From positions 310,001-374,000 of the forward strand of contig SUZL01000001.1 of assembly GCA_015059925.1 (NCBI GenBank): 64,000 nt of DNA, given 5' to 3'. Of this stretch, positions 27,449 through 36,199 are shown in pieces. Each line of letters opens with the position of its first letter. Position 1 is the stretch's first letter. This DNA comes from Rikenellaceae bacterium. Its GTDB lineage: Bacteria > Bacteroidota > Bacteroidia > Bacteroidales > Rikenellaceae. The notes under the pieces were generated by a model. That model saw only the letters and a program-made list of their open reading frames with translations. It had not been told where the DNA came from and searched no databases. The position numbers were made by a program, and so were the translations under genes.

Positions 27449-28732
27449 TTACATTTTCAGCAAAAATTCTTTCAAATCGGCCTCCTCGGCCTCGATCGGA
27501 GTCGCCACACGCGGCTTTCCGACCGCCTCAGCGAGCGACTGCGGCAACTCGGGCTCGGCCCCTGCCGCACGGAGCGTTACCTCACCGAACTTGGCAGCGT
27601 GAGCGGTTGAGAGGTAGAAACCATCCACATCGTAATGTTTGGCCGCAAGATAACCGACGGCACTGTGGGGATCGCTCAGGTAGCCGTACTTTTTATATAT
27701 CTCGGCTATCGCCTGCTCGATCTGCTGATCGCTGCACGAGAAACCGCGCAGCTCCGCCTTCAATGCCTGCACATCGCCTCCAACAAGCGACATCATACGC
27801 TCGAAGTTGCTCGGGTCGCCCACGTCCATCGCGTTGGCAACGGTCTGCACCGATGCGCGGGGACGATACTCCTCACTCTGCAAAAACTCGGGCACGACAT
27901 CATTCGCATTCGAGGCCGCCACGAAATCCTTAATCGGCAGGCCCATTCGGCGGGCGAACATTCCAGCCGTGAGGTTTCCGTAGTTTCCGCTCGGCACGAC
28001 AACCGTCGGGTTATCACGGCCCGTCCGGCGCTTCCACTCCGAGTAGCCGTAGAAGTAGTAGAACGACTGCGGCAGCCAACGCAGCAGATTAATCGAGTTG
28101 GCCGAGGTGATGCGCACCTTCTCGCGCAGGGCTGCATCGCGGAACATCGACTTGACCATACGCTGGCAATCGTCGAACGTACCACGCACCTTCAGCGGGA
28201 TGATATTTCCGCCGAGCGTGGTCATCTGCGCCTCCTGCAGAGGGCTCACCTTGCCATCGGGATAGAGAATCACAACGCGCACGCCCTCCACGCCATAGAA
28301 TCCGTGAGCTACGGCGCTGCCCGTATCGCCCGACGTGGCGGTGAGGATCACAAGCTCGCCCTCCTTATTGAGCAATCCCGTCATCTGCCCCATAAATCGC
28401 GCACCGAAATCCTTGAATGCGTGCGTGGGGCCGTGAAAGAGTTCGAGCGTATGCGTTTGTGCATCAAGCGAGCGCAACTCTATCGGAAAATCGTAGGCCG
28501 AGCGTACCACCCGCTCCAGATCCTCGGCCGCAACATCATCGAAGAGCGTCTGCGCCAGATAGAGCGCCATATCGGCATACGACTTCGCAGCCAACACCTC
28601 GACACGCTTCATATCGACCTGTGGCACACGCTCGGGCAGGAACAATCCTCCGTCGGCAGCCAAACCCATAAACGCCGCATCGGCAAGAGAGGTCAATGCT
28701 CTCTCGTTATCTCGAGTACTAAAATACTTCAT
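27449..28732 (-). CDS. thrC: Threonine synthase
   Basis: The 427-residue PLP enzyme converts O-phosphohomoserine to threonine. The PLP-lysine motif is HGPTHAFKDFGARF (about residues 100-113), with the phosphate-binding [14 protein letters not shown] and PSGNYGNLTAG further on. Length and start (MKYFSTRDNERALTSLADAAFMGLA) match the bacterial long form. It lies 12 nt after thrB. Both genes are downstream of the Thr/Ile leader peptide at 29842-29988. Confidence 0.96.
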   Translation of the reverse strand: MKYFSTRDNERALTSLADAAFMGLAADGGLFLPERVPQVDMKRVEVLAAKSYADMALYLAQTLFDDVAAEDLERVVRSAYDFPIELRSLDAQTHTLELFHGPTHAFKDFGARFMGQMTGLLNKEGELVILTATSGDTGSAVAHGFYGVEGVRVVILYPDGKVSPLQEAQMTTLGGNIIPLKVRGTFDDCQRMVKSMFRDAALREKVRITSANSINLLRWLPQSFYYFYGYSEWKRRTGRDNPTVVVPSGNYGNLTAGMFARRMGLPIKDFVAASNANDVVPEFLQSEEYRPRASVQTVANAMDVGDPSNFERMMSLVGGDVQALKAELRGFSCSDQQIEQAIAEIYKKYGYLSDPHSAVGYLAAKHYDVDGFYLSTAHAAKFGEVTLRAAGAEPELPQSLAEAVGKPRVATPIEAEEADLKEFLLKM

Positions 28733-28744
28733 CGCTGGAAAATT

Positions 28745-29674
28745 CTAATCGTTCAACACTCGTGCGCCCACGTTTGAGACCTTGCACACATAAATATCCG
28801 ATCCTACGCCCTCCGTGGCGAAGTGCTCACACATAATCTCGCCCACGCGCGCCGCCACATCCATATCCGACGAAAGGGTGAAAACCGACGGGCCCGCACC
28901 CGAGATATTGAAGGCCAGAGCGCCTGCCGCAAGCACCTTCTCGCGCAGAGCATCAAAACCGGGGATAAATTGTTTGCGATAGGGCTCAACCACAACGTCG
29001 CACATAGCGCGGCCCACAAGATTCACATCCTTGAGCGAAAGACCGGCCACCAGACCTGCCACATTACCCCACTGCTTCACGGCCGTGCGCAGAGGAATAT
29101 CCTTGGGCAGCACCTCGCGTGCCATACGCGTGCTGACCATAATGGCGGGGTGAGCCACCGAACAACAGAAATTATCGGGAACGGGCAGACGTACGATATC
29201 CAACGGCTCATAGCCACGAAGCAGGACTACGCCGCCCAACAATGATGGGCCTACATTATCAGCGTGGGGCGTTCCTCCACTAATAAGCTTCTCTCCCTCC
29301 ATAGCAAACTCCACTAATCGCTCATCAGCAAAAGGTCGCCCCAGCGCCTCATTCAACGCATATACCGCCGCTGCTGATGAAGCGGCACTCGAACCGATAC
29401 CACTTCCAGGAGAGATCTTACGCTCGATCGTTACATCGACCTGACGTTTCTCGCCGAAGGCCTCCATAAGAGCCCTCACAGCCGGCGTTATTACATTCTT
29501 CTCTATGTCGTCGGGCAGCTCCACCTCCGTACGATTCTCGATACGCAGGCCGTCGCCCTCCTTAACTTCCACACTTACCACGTCGCCGACGCCATCAAGC
29601 GTCATACCCATAATATCAAAACCGCAACCCATATTGGCAACCGTTGCGGGTGCAAATGCTCTTACCTTGCTCAT
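28745..29674 (-). CDS. thrB: Homoserine kinase
   Basis: The 309-residue GHMP kinase phosphorylates homoserine for ThrC. The ATP-binding motif PGSGIGSSAASSAAAVYALNEALG lies at about residues 89-112. The N-terminal FAPATVANMGCGFDIMG and the C-terminal NISGAGPSVFTL are also typical. It is the first structural gene after the leader peptide. A fused aspartokinase-homoserine dehydrogenase (thrA), often found in this operon, is not adjacent here and must be elsewhere. Confidence 0.96.
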   Translation of the reverse strand: MSKVRAFAPATVANMGCGFDIMGMTLDGVGDVVSVEVKEGDGLRIENRTEVELPDDIEKNVITPAVRALMEAFGEKRQVDVTIERKISPGSGIGSSAASSAAAVYALNEALGRPFADERLVEFAMEGEKLISGGTPHADNVGPSLLGGVVLLRGYEPLDIVRLPVPDNFCCSVAHPAIMVSTRMAREVLPKDIPLRTAVKQWGNVAGLVAGLSLKDVNLVGRAMCDVVVEPYRKQFIPGFDALREKVLAAGALAFNISGAGPSVFTLSSDMDVAARVGEIMCEHFATEGVGSDIYVCKVSNVGARVLND

Positions 29675-29841
29675 TACAACTCTTTTTTACTACTCTACTC
29701 CTCTCCGATAGGGCCAAATTTCCCCTACGCTTTGGGAGTAATAATTACCACTTTAGTTATCTTTCGGATTGATTTTGCGCCGAGCTCCGCGCCTTGGCAG
29801 AGATTGTGTTCAACAAAGGAACCTCCATCGGCAAAAGATTG
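29675..29841 (-). promoter_or_regulatory. thr leader RNA region between leader peptide and thrB
   Basis: This 167-nt untranslated segment should hold the attenuation switch. On the minus strand I can pair TACTCC with GGAGTA (outer stem) around TAGGG with CCCTA (inner stem), ending about 20 nt before the thrB ATG. Part of the leader-peptide end (AACCATC) can also pair with GATGG downstream of its stop. No hairpin is followed by a clear U-tract, so a standard intrinsic attenuator is not evident. Control by mRNA structure near the thrB start, or by Rho, is possible. Confidence 0.45.
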
Positions 29842-29988
29842 CTATACCCCCACAGGGGTGATGGTTGTAGTAGTAGTTGTAATTGTGGTAGTAATGATTG
29901 TGGTAATAATGGTCGAAATGGCACACAACATCGTCGTCGCCGTGTGATGCGTCGCAATCAAAGATGTTATGTAGCAATAAGCAGTCAT
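29842..29988 (-). CDS. thrL: thr operon leader peptide (attenuation peptide)
   Basis: The 48-codon frame on the minus strand begins ATG ACT GCT TAT and ends CCT GTG GGG GTA TAG. Residues 26-44 are exclusively Thr (13) and Ile (6), in the style of the E. coli ThrL peptide, and further Thr codons lie in residues 2-19. An ATG at codon 20 is an alternative start that still includes the whole Thr/Ile tract. It lies between a consensus promoter and thrB-thrC. The inferred role is that ribosomes stall in the tract when threonyl- or isoleucyl-tRNA is scarce and so raise thrBC expression. The symbol is by analogy. Confidence 0.85.
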   Translation of the reverse strand: MTAYCYITSLIATHHTATTMLCAISTIITTIITTTITTTTTTITPVGV

Positions 29989-30017
29989 TTCTCAACCATT
30001 AACCTATTGCAAATATA
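29988..30017 (-). promoter_or_regulatory. Promoter of the thrL-thrB-thrC operon
   Basis: The minus-strand -7 box TATATTTG occupies 30010-30017, preceded after 20 nt by a TTG at the -33 position. Transcription should start about 15 nt before the leader-peptide ATG at 29988. This is one of the best promoter matches in the window. The 464-nt gap between thrB and oadB is accounted for by this promoter, the leader peptide, its downstream RNA and the oadB terminator. Confidence 0.75.
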
Positions 30018-30073
30018 TATTAAAAATTTTTAATTCGCAACTTTTTCGGACAAAATATACATACCGCAGCGAC

Positions 30074-30110
30074 AAAAAAAAGACTCTCCCCCGACAAGCG
30101 AGGAAGAGCC
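30074..30110 (-). terminator. Terminator of the mce-mmdA-oadB operon
   Basis: Read on minus, GGCTCTTCCTCG pairs (with G-U wobbles) to CGGGGGAGAGTC around a CTTG loop, then T8. It lies about 30 nt after the oadB stop. Confidence 0.8.
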
Positions 30111-30138
30111 CTTATAAATAATATATATAAGGTATATA

Positions 30139-31455
30139 TTATCCGAGGAATGCCAACAGAATACCAGCTGCAACGGCAGAACCGATCACACCCGATACGT
30201 TGGGACCCATAGCGTGCATCAAAAGGAAGTTAGCAGGATTCTCCTCCTGACCAACCTTCTGCGATACGCGAGCTGCCATAGGCACAGCCGACACACCAGC
30301 CGAACCAATCAGCGGGTTGATCTTCTCCTTTGAGAACAAGTTCATAATCTTAGCCAGAACTACACCTGCACCAGAACCCAAGCAGAATGCCGTTACACCC
30401 AATACCATAATACCGATGGTCTGCCAGTTAAGGAACGCATCAGCCGTAGCCGTTGCACCAACTGAGATACCGAGGAAGATGGTTACGATGTTCATCAACT
30501 CGTTCTGAACGGTCTTGCTCAAACGCTCAACAACGCCACACTCCTTCATCAGGTTACCCAGCATCAAGCAGCCAATCAGAGGAGCTGCCGAGGGCAACAG
30601 AAGCGAAATGATCATAGTCATCGCGATGGGGAAGATGATCTTCTCGGTCTTCGATACGGTACGCAACTGCTTCATCACGATCTGACGCTCAGCCTTAGTG
30701 GTCAGCGCACGCATAATGGGAGGCTGAATCACAGGCACGAGAGCCATATATGAGTAAGCGGCAACTGCGATGGGACCCAAAAGCTGGGGAGCCAACTTTG
30801 CAGTCAGATAGATAGCCGTCGGACCGTCAGCACCACCGATGATACCGATTGAACCTGCCTCAGCGGGGGTAAAGCCCATAGCCGATGCACCGAGGAACGT
30901 AGCGAAGATACCAAACTGAGCAGCTGCACCCAGAAGCAAGCTCTTGGGGTTAGCGATCAGCGGACCGAAGTCGGTCATAGCACCTACACCCACGAAGATC
31001 AAGCAAGGATAGATACCCAGTTTAACACCCAAGTAGAGGAAGTCCAACAGACCTGCTACGCGATCGAAAGTCGTACCCTCGGCCGTAGCCCAATGAACGT
31101 GGCCCTCAGCAAAGAGTTCTGAGTGGTACATACCGGCACCCGGAAGGTTCGTCAGCAGCATACCGAAGGCGATGGGCAAGAGCAACAGAGGCTCATACTG
31201 CTTAACGATAGCCAGATAGAGCAACGCGCAAGAGATAACCAGCATAACCAGCACACGCCAGTCAGCAAAGATACCGCTGATACCCGACTGCTCAACGAAG
31301 TTTACCAAAGACTCGCCGAGGTCGATGTCAGCCTCAACAGCCTCCGTAGCGGCAGATGCTGCCGTCATAATCTCGGGGCTGGCTGATGCTTGCAACGACA
31401 AGCCCATAGTGGCTACGGCGAGCAACATTAACATATATTTCATCACTTTCTTCAT
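30139..31455 (-). CDS. oadB: Sodium-translocating decarboxylase beta subunit
   Basis: The 438-residue membrane protein is the Na+ pump of biotin-dependent decarboxylases (methylmalonyl-CoA or oxaloacetate). The core carries the conserved [25 protein letters not shown] and the functional helix region [18 protein letters not shown]. About 10 hydrophobic helices span residues 65-438. A 60-80 residue N-terminal extension with signal-like character ([19 protein letters not shown]) precedes the usual start. It lies 18 nt after the biotin carrier gene. The operon with mce and mmdA favours methylmalonyl-CoA decarboxylase. Confidence 0.94.
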   Translation of the reverse strand: MKKVMKYMLMLLAVATMGLSLQASASPEIMTAASAATEAVEADIDLGESLVNFVEQSGISGIFADWRVLVMLVISCALLYLAIVKQYEPLLLLPIAFGMLLTNLPGAGMYHSELFAEGHVHWATAEGTTFDRVAGLLDFLYLGVKLGIYPCLIFVGVGAMTDFGPLIANPKSLLLGAAAQFGIFATFLGASAMGFTPAEAGSIGIIGGADGPTAIYLTAKLAPQLLGPIAVAAYSYMALVPVIQPPIMRALTTKAERQIVMKQLRTVSKTEKIIFPIAMTMIISLLLPSAAPLIGCLMLGNLMKECGVVERLSKTVQNELMNIVTIFLGISVGATATADAFLNWQTIGIMVLGVTAFCLGSGAGVVLAKIMNLFSKEKINPLIGSAGVSAVPMAARVSQKVGQEENPANFLLMHAMGPNVSGVIGSAVAAGILLAFLG

Positions 31456-31473
31456 TGGTCTAACATTTTAAGG

Positions 31474-31908
31474 TTATGCCAAATCGATAAGTGCGTCACC
31501 CTGCTGAACAGCCTGACCTGCTGATACGTGAACAGCCTTAACGGTACCGTCGGCGGGAGCGAGGATCTCGTTCTCCATCTTCATAGCCTCGATAACAGCC
31601 AACTGCTGACCTGCCTTAACGGCGTCACCAGCCTTAACGCTGATCGATACTACGCTACCCGGCAGAGGAGCTACGATAGAGTTAGCACCAGCTGCGGCCT
31701 TGGGAGCTGCAGGAGCAGCGGCAGGAGCTGCAGCTGCGGGAGCTGCCTTAGGAGTAGCAACGGTGGGGATTGATGCAACAGCCTCAGAGCGCTCTACATC
31801 GATAGTGTACTTCTTGCCGTTGAGTTCCACCTCAGCCACGTTGTGCTCAACCTCGGTGATGGTAGCCTCGTAGTGCTTACCATTGATATTGAAATTAAGT
31901 TTCTGCAT
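31474..31908 (-). CDS. mmdC: Biotin carrier subunit of methylmalonyl-CoA decarboxylase
   Basis: The 144-residue protein carries carboxyl groups on biotin between the carboxyltransferase and the membrane pump. An N-terminal domain (about 1-45) is followed by an Ala/Pro-rich flexible linker (50-75). The biotinyl domain comes next, with the modified Lys110 in VIEAMKMENEI. Length and linker fit gamma/delta-type biotin subunits. It sits between the OadG-like gene (13 nt) and oadB (18 nt). Confidence 0.95.
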   Translation of the reverse strand: MQKLNFNINGKHYEATITEVEHNVAEVELNGKKYTIDVERSEAVASIPTVATPKAAPAAAAPAAAPAAPKAAAGANSIVAPLPGSVVSISVKAGDAVKAGQQLAVIEAMKMENEILAPADGTVKAVHVSAGQAVQQGDALIDLA

Positions 31909-31921
31909 TTTTCTTTCCTGA

Positions 31922-32239
31922 TTAGAAGGTTATACTTTTCTGATTCCACGGTGAATAAGCCACGTCGTCGTGACGGATGGTAAGAACATCGCTCTCCTCG
32001 TCGTGCTGGTTGTAGAACGTGTGCAGGACGTAAGCGATAGCTGCCAAATCCGTCTCGTCGCTTGACTCCGCGGGAGCGGCGGCTGCTGCAACGGCAGGCT
32101 GAGCCTTGGGCTTCTGCACGAAGATTACGCCGAAGAGCTTAACGATAAAGATCAACAGTACGAGTACTGTAAATACCAAACCGAAGCCGACACCGGTAAT
32201 CAACAATGCGTTGCCCCAATTAACTGCTAAAAATGTCAT
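31922..32239 (-). CDS. OadG/MmdD-family small membrane subunit
   Basis: The 105-residue protein has one transmembrane helix (about residues 17-38, GVGFGLVFTVLVLLIFIVKLFGVIF). An Ala/Pro linker and a short C-terminal segment (DLAAIAYVLHTFYNQHDEESDVLTI) follow. It matches the gamma/delta subunit that holds the soluble carboxyltransferase and the membrane pump together. The position in the operon, between mmdA and the biotin carrier, supports the call. Confidence 0.88.
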   Translation of the reverse strand: MTFLAVNWGNALLITGVGFGLVFTVLVLLIFIVKLFGVIFVQKPKAQPAVAAAAAPAESSDETDLAAIAYVLHTFYNQHDEESDVLTIRHDDVAYSPWNQKSITF

Positions 32240-32257
32240 ATACTTTCAACTCTTTTA

Positions 32258-33823
32258 TTACAAAGGAATATTGCTGTGCTTCTTAGCGGGGTTAACCTCA
32301 CGCTTGGTCTGCAATGACTCCAGAGCGCGGATCACGCGGAAGCGGGTATTACGAGGCTCGATAACGTCGTCGATGTAGCCGTAGCGAGCTGCGTTGTAGG
32401 GGTTAGAGAACTTATCCTTGTACTCCTGCTCCTTCTCGGCGATGAACTTAGCCTTCTCCTCAGCATTCTCGAATGCAGCCAAAGCCTTAGCGTGAAGAAC
32501 CTCAACAGCACCGCTGGCACCCATAACTGCGATCTCGGCGGTAGGCCAAGCGTAGTTGATGTCGCCACGGATGTGCTTAGATGACATAACAATGTAAGCA
32601 CCACCGTAAGCCTTACGCAGGGTAACGGTAACCTTAGGAACGGTAGCCTCGCAGTATGCGAACAGAAGCTTAGCACCGTGGGTGATAACGCCACCATACT
32701 CCTGACCCGTACCGGGCAAGAATCCGGGAACGTCAACCAGAGTTACGATAGGAATGTTGAACGCGTCGCAGAAACGAACGAAGCGAGCTGCCTTGCGGCT
32801 TGCGTTGATATCGAGCACACCTGCCATAAAGTTAGGCTGGTTGGCGATGATACCTACGCTCTGGCCGTTGAAGCGAGCGAAGCAGGTGATGATGTTCTTT
32901 GCATAGGTTGCAGCGCTCTCCAGATACTCGCCGTTATCAACGATACCACGGATAACCTCATACATATCGTAGGGCTTGTTCGGATTGTCGGGGATGATCT
33001 CGTTAAGAATATCCTCCTTGCGAGCGATGTCGTCGGCGCAGGGGATCTTCGGAGCGGGCTCCATATTGTTCTGAGGCATATATGAGAGCAGGCCGCGGAT
33101 CAGAGCGATACCCTCCTCCTCGGTATCAACTGCGAACTGAGCAACACCTGACTTGGTGGTGTGCATATCGGCACCACCCAACTGCTCCTGAGTTACGTCC
33201 TCGCCCGTAACGGTCTTAACAACCTTAGGACCGGTGAGGAACATATTAGAGGTCTGGCGACGCATAATGATGAAGTCGGTCAGAGCGGGTGAGTAAACTG
33301 CACCACCTGCGCAGGGACCGAAGATAGCTGAAATCTGTGGAATAACACCTGAAGCCATCACGTTACGCTGGAAGATGTTAGCGTAACCAGCCAGAGCGTT
33401 CACACCCTCCTGAATACGAGCACCACCCGAGTCGTTCAAACCGATACAGGGAGCGCCGTTGCGCATAGCCATATCCATAACCTTGCAGATCTTGTCAGCA
33501 AGTGAGATTGAGAGTGAACCAGCCGTTACGGTGAAGTCCTGTGCAAAAACGTAAACCAAACGACCGTCGATGGTACCGTAACCGGTAACAACGCCATCAC
33601 CAAAGGTGTGCTTCTTCTCCATACCGAAGTCGTAGCAACGGTGAGTTACGAACATATCGAACTCCTCGAAACTACCCTCATCCAAGAGCATCTGAATACG
33701 CTCACGCGCTGTGTACTTACCCTTCTCGTGCTGCTTCTGGATAGCCTTCTCACCACCGCCCAAACGAGCAATCTCGCGGTTCTCGATCAACTTGGCTACC
33801 TGTTGTTTTTGAATTTCGCTCAT
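32258..33823 (-). CDS. mmdA: Methylmalonyl-CoA decarboxylase / propionyl-CoA carboxylase carboxyltransferase subunit
   Basis: The 521-residue crotonase-fold carboxyltransferase has two halves. The N-half carries [26 protein letters not shown] and [20 protein letters not shown]. The C-half carries [39 protein letters not shown]. It moves the carboxyl group of (S)-methylmalonyl-CoA to biotin, yielding propionyl-CoA. Linkage to OadB/OadG subunits indicates the decarboxylase direction with Na+ export. It starts 24 nt after mce. Confidence 0.95.
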   Translation of the reverse strand: MSEIQKQQVAKLIENREIARLGGGEKAIQKQHEKGKYTARERIQMLLDEGSFEEFDMFVTHRCYDFGMEKKHTFGDGVVTGYGTIDGRLVYVFAQDFTVTAGSLSISLADKICKVMDMAMRNGAPCIGLNDSGGARIQEGVNALAGYANIFQRNVMASGVIPQISAIFGPCAGGAVYSPALTDFIIMRRQTSNMFLTGPKVVKTVTGEDVTQEQLGGADMHTTKSGVAQFAVDTEEEGIALIRGLLSYMPQNNMEPAPKIPCADDIARKEDILNEIIPDNPNKPYDMYEVIRGIVDNGEYLESAATYAKNIITCFARFNGQSVGIIANQPNFMAGVLDINASRKAARFVRFCDAFNIPIVTLVDVPGFLPGTGQEYGGVITHGAKLLFAYCEATVPKVTVTLRKAYGGAYIVMSSKHIRGDINYAWPTAEIAVMGASGAVEVLHAKALAAFENAEEKAKFIAEKEQEYKDKFSNPYNAARYGYIDDVIEPRNTRFRVIRALESLQTKREVNPAKKHSNIPL

Positions 33824-33847
33824 AGAAAAATTATGTTTATTGATTGA

Positions 33848-34258
33848 TTATTTGTTCTTATCCTCGCACAACTCGGTCAAAATACCCTGAGTTGACTTGG
33901 GGTGCAGGAATGCGATGGTCAGACCCTCGGCACCCTTACGAGGGGTCTTGTCGATAAGGCGCAAGCCCTGAGCCTCGGCGTCAGCCAACTGCTCCTCGAT
34001 GTTCTCGCAAGCGAGGGCCATATGGTGGATACCTACGCCGCGGTTCTCGATATACTTAGCGATGGTTGAGTCCTCTGAAGTGGGCTCCAAAAGCTCGATC
34101 TTAGTCTGACCAAGCATAAAGAAAGCGGTCTTAACCTTCTGATCTGCAACCTCCTCGATTGCATAACACTTCAGACCCAATACATTCTCCCAATAGGGAA
34201 TTGCCTCCTCAAGGCTCTTCACTGCGATACCAAGATGCTCGATGTGTGAAACTTTCAT
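33848..34258 (-). CDS. mce: Methylmalonyl-CoA epimerase
   Basis: The 136-residue vicinal-oxygen-chelate protein interconverts (R)- and (S)-methylmalonyl-CoA, linking the B12-dependent mutase to the decarboxylase. Motifs are [24 protein letters not shown], the metal ligands in KIELLEP and the [15 protein letters not shown] segment. Standard length. It is the first gene of the operon mce-mmdA-oadG-mmdC-oadB, which runs on the minus strand to the terminator near 30090. Confidence 0.97.
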   Translation of the reverse strand: MKVSHIEHLGIAVKSLEEAIPYWENVLGLKCYAIEEVADQKVKTAFFMLGQTKIELLEPTSEDSTIAKYIENRGVGIHHMALACENIEEQLADAEAQGLRLIDKTPRKGAEGLTIAFLHPKSTQGILTELCEDKNK

Positions 34259-34327
34259 AATTTTAAGAGTTTAATAGTTTATTTTTGTATGTAAATTTTG
34301 GCTTTTCTGTAATAGCATAAAACTCTA

Positions 34328-34335
34328 CAAAGATA
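34328..34335 (-). promoter_or_regulatory. Promoter of the mce-mmdA operon
   Basis: The minus-strand -7 box TATCTTTG lies 70 nt before the mce ATG in an AT-rich divergent region shared with the meaB operon. Confidence 0.65.
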
Positions 34336-34462
34336 CAAGGAAATTCTTTTATAAGAAAATTTTTTATTCCATTTATAACTATTTTTAACAACAAATTAAC
34401 ATTCGTTTGCTTCTTTGCGCGAAAGTTGCTAATTTCGCTCCCGACAAAGCTACTCCAAACCG

Positions 34463-34939
34463 ATGAAACGACTGCTCGCGATGATGATTTTAGCTCTTGC
34501 GACACTCCAGATCGAGTGCCGCGCACAGAGTGTGGTCGTGGGCGACAGGCTACCAGAAATGCATCTGCGTCGCTGGCTGATGGATCTCCAGCCCGACCAG
34601 AGCGACTACACTTGTCTGCTGTTTCACCACTCCGAGAGCGAAATATGTCGCCAGAGTCTGCGCTCGATTGCGGCAATGGTCGAGGAGTATGGCTCGACGC
34701 TCAATCTTGTCATCATCACCAAAGAGGATTACGACGAGGCGGGAGTTACGCTGACCGAGTATCTTGACGACCGCGTGGGCGTAGCCTTCGACGAGGGAGG
34801 ACGCGCTTTCCGCACGCTCAAGGTCAGCTTCATTCCCTTCTGCGTGGTGTGCGACAAGCACCGCCGCGTAGTTTGGTGCGGCAATGGCAATATGCTGACG
34901 CACAATGTAATGGATAAAATTTTAACATCCCACAAATAA
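34463..34939 (+). CDS. Exported thioredoxin-fold protein lacking the CxxC pair
   Basis: The 158-residue protein has a signal peptide (MKRLLAMMILALATLQIECRAQ). The domain resembles AhpC/TlpA redoxins (SVVVGDRLPEMHLRRWLMD; SFIPFCVVCDKHRRVVW). Where TlpA proteins have CxxC, this one has Ser59-Glu-Ile-Cys62, so only the second cysteine remains. Thiol-disulfide exchange is therefore doubtful; a binding or monothiol role is possible. The stop codon overlaps the meaB ATG (TAATG), showing translational coupling to a cytosolic GTPase, which is odd for an exported protein. Confidence 0.75.
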   Translation: MKRLLAMMILALATLQIECRAQSVVVGDRLPEMHLRRWLMDLQPDQSDYTCLLFHHSESEICRQSLRSIAAMVEEYGSTLNLVIITKEDYDEAGVTLTEYLDDRVGVAFDEGGRAFRTLKVSFIPFCVVCDKHRRVVWCGNGNMLTHNVMDKILTSHK

Positions 34940-36060
34940 TGGACTTCACCAAGATAGAACACTACGAAAAGGAGTACATCGATGCTCATCACGACAGCGC
35001 CCTCAACGTCACGCAAGGCGTCGAGGATCAGCCCATCGTGAACCCCTACTTCAAGCGCAAGAAACGTCGCTCGCTCTCGACCGATGAGTATGTCGAGGGA
35101 ATTCTTGCGGGAAATATCACCATCCTCTCGCAAGCCATCACCCTGATCGAGAGCAACAACCCCGATCACTACGCTCAGGCGCAGGAGATCATCGAGCGCT
35201 GTCTGCCCCACGCAGGCCGTTCGATCCGCATCGGTATCACGGGTGTTCCCGGAGCAGGTAAATCGACCTTCATCGAGGCCATCGGCGGAATGGTTGCGTC
35301 GTTGCGCCACCGTCTGGCCGTGCTGGCCATCGACCCCAGCTCGGAGCGTAGCGGTGGATCGATCCTCGGCGACAAAACCCGTATGGAGAGTATTTCGTCA
35401 AATCCCGACATATTTATTCGTCCTTCGCCCTCGGCAGGTTCGCTCGGCGGCGTGGCTCGAAAGACCCGCGAAACGATCGTTTTGTGTGAGGCTGCGGGCT
35501 ATGATGTGATCTTCATCGAGACCGTCGGCGTAGGCCAGTCGGAGACGGCCGTTCACTCGATGGTCGATATGTTCCTTATGCTGCAGATCTCGGGCGCGGG
35601 CGATGAGTTGCAGGGTATCAAGCGCGGAATTATGGAGATGGCCGATATGATGGTTATCACCAAGGCCGACGGCGAAAACATCCACAAGGCGGAGCTTGCG
35701 AAGGTGCAGTATCAGGGCGCATTGCACCTCTTCCCCGTACCCGAATCAGGCTGGCGACCAAAGGTTTACACCTGCTCGTCGGTTGATCGCACGGGACTTG
35801 AGGAGGTATGGAAAGGCGTGGAGGAGTATCTCGATCACATTCAGGCCAACGGCTACTACGACGCCAACCGCAACCGCCAGAACAAGTATTGGATGTACGA
35901 GAGCATCAACGAGGTGCTCAAGAGCAGTTTCTACCTCAACCCCGCCATCGCCAGCCGAATCGAGGAGGTTGAACAGCGCGTACTCGATGCCAAGCTCAGC
36001 TCATTCATCGCAGCCAAGGAGTTGCTCGACATTTACTTCAGCGAGAACCATAAAGAGTAA
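34939..36060 (+). CDS. meaB: Methylmalonyl-CoA mutase-associated GTPase MeaB
   Basis: The 373-residue G3E-family GTPase protects and reloads the adenosylcobalamin-dependent methylmalonyl-CoA mutase. Walker A is GITGVPGAGKSTFIE at about residues 95-109. Switch and base-recognition motifs include DPSSERSGGSILGDKTRM, ETVGVGQSE and VITKADGEN, and a C-terminal dimerisation arm follows. The mutase genes are not in this window, but mce and mmdA next door work in the same succinate-propionate pathway. It ends at a strong terminator. Confidence 0.95.
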   Translation: MDFTKIEHYEKEYIDAHHDSALNVTQGVEDQPIVNPYFKRKKRRSLSTDEYVEGILAGNITILSQAITLIESNNPDHYAQAQEIIERCLPHAGRSIRIGITGVPGAGKSTFIEAIGGMVASLRHRLAVLAIDPSSERSGGSILGDKTRMESISSNPDIFIRPSPSAGSLGGVARKTRETIVLCEAAGYDVIFIETVGVGQSETAVHSMVDMFLMLQISGAGDELQGIKRGIMEMADMMVITKADGENIHKAELAKVQYQGALHLFPVPESGWRPKVYTCSSVDRTGLEEVWKGVEEYLDHIQANGYYDANRNRQNKYWMYESINEVLKSSFYLNPAIASRIEEVEQRVLDAKLSSFIAAKELLDIYFSENHKE

Positions 36061-36093
36061 ATATCACACTGCATAAAAATGCAGAAAATGCAC

Positions 36094-36131
36094 AAAATCC
36101 GACCATTTATGCTAAAAGATGGTCGGATTTT
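36094..36131 (+). terminator. Terminator after meaB
   Basis: A perfect 13-bp stem AAAATCCGACCAT/ATGGTCGGATTTT ends in a T-run. It lies immediately before the promoter of the next gene. Confidence 0.88.
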
Positions 36132-36153
36132 ACATTATATATAAAATAATTAG

Positions 36154-36161
36154 TACATTTG
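36154..36161 (+). promoter_or_regulatory. Promoter of the beta-eliminating lyase gene
   Basis: A TACATTTG -7 box lies 38 nt before the ATG at 36200, just after the meaB terminator. Confidence 0.65.
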
Positions 36162-36199
36162 TCGCTAATGCAATTAACACTAAAAATCAAAATATCATT

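Noticed and set aside
29757..29957. 66-codon minus-strand frame overlapping the thr leader peptide
   Set aside because: It reads the same DNA in another frame, giving an Arg- and Leu/Gln-rich product with no known counterpart. The Thr/Ile frame fits the genetic context and promoter far better.
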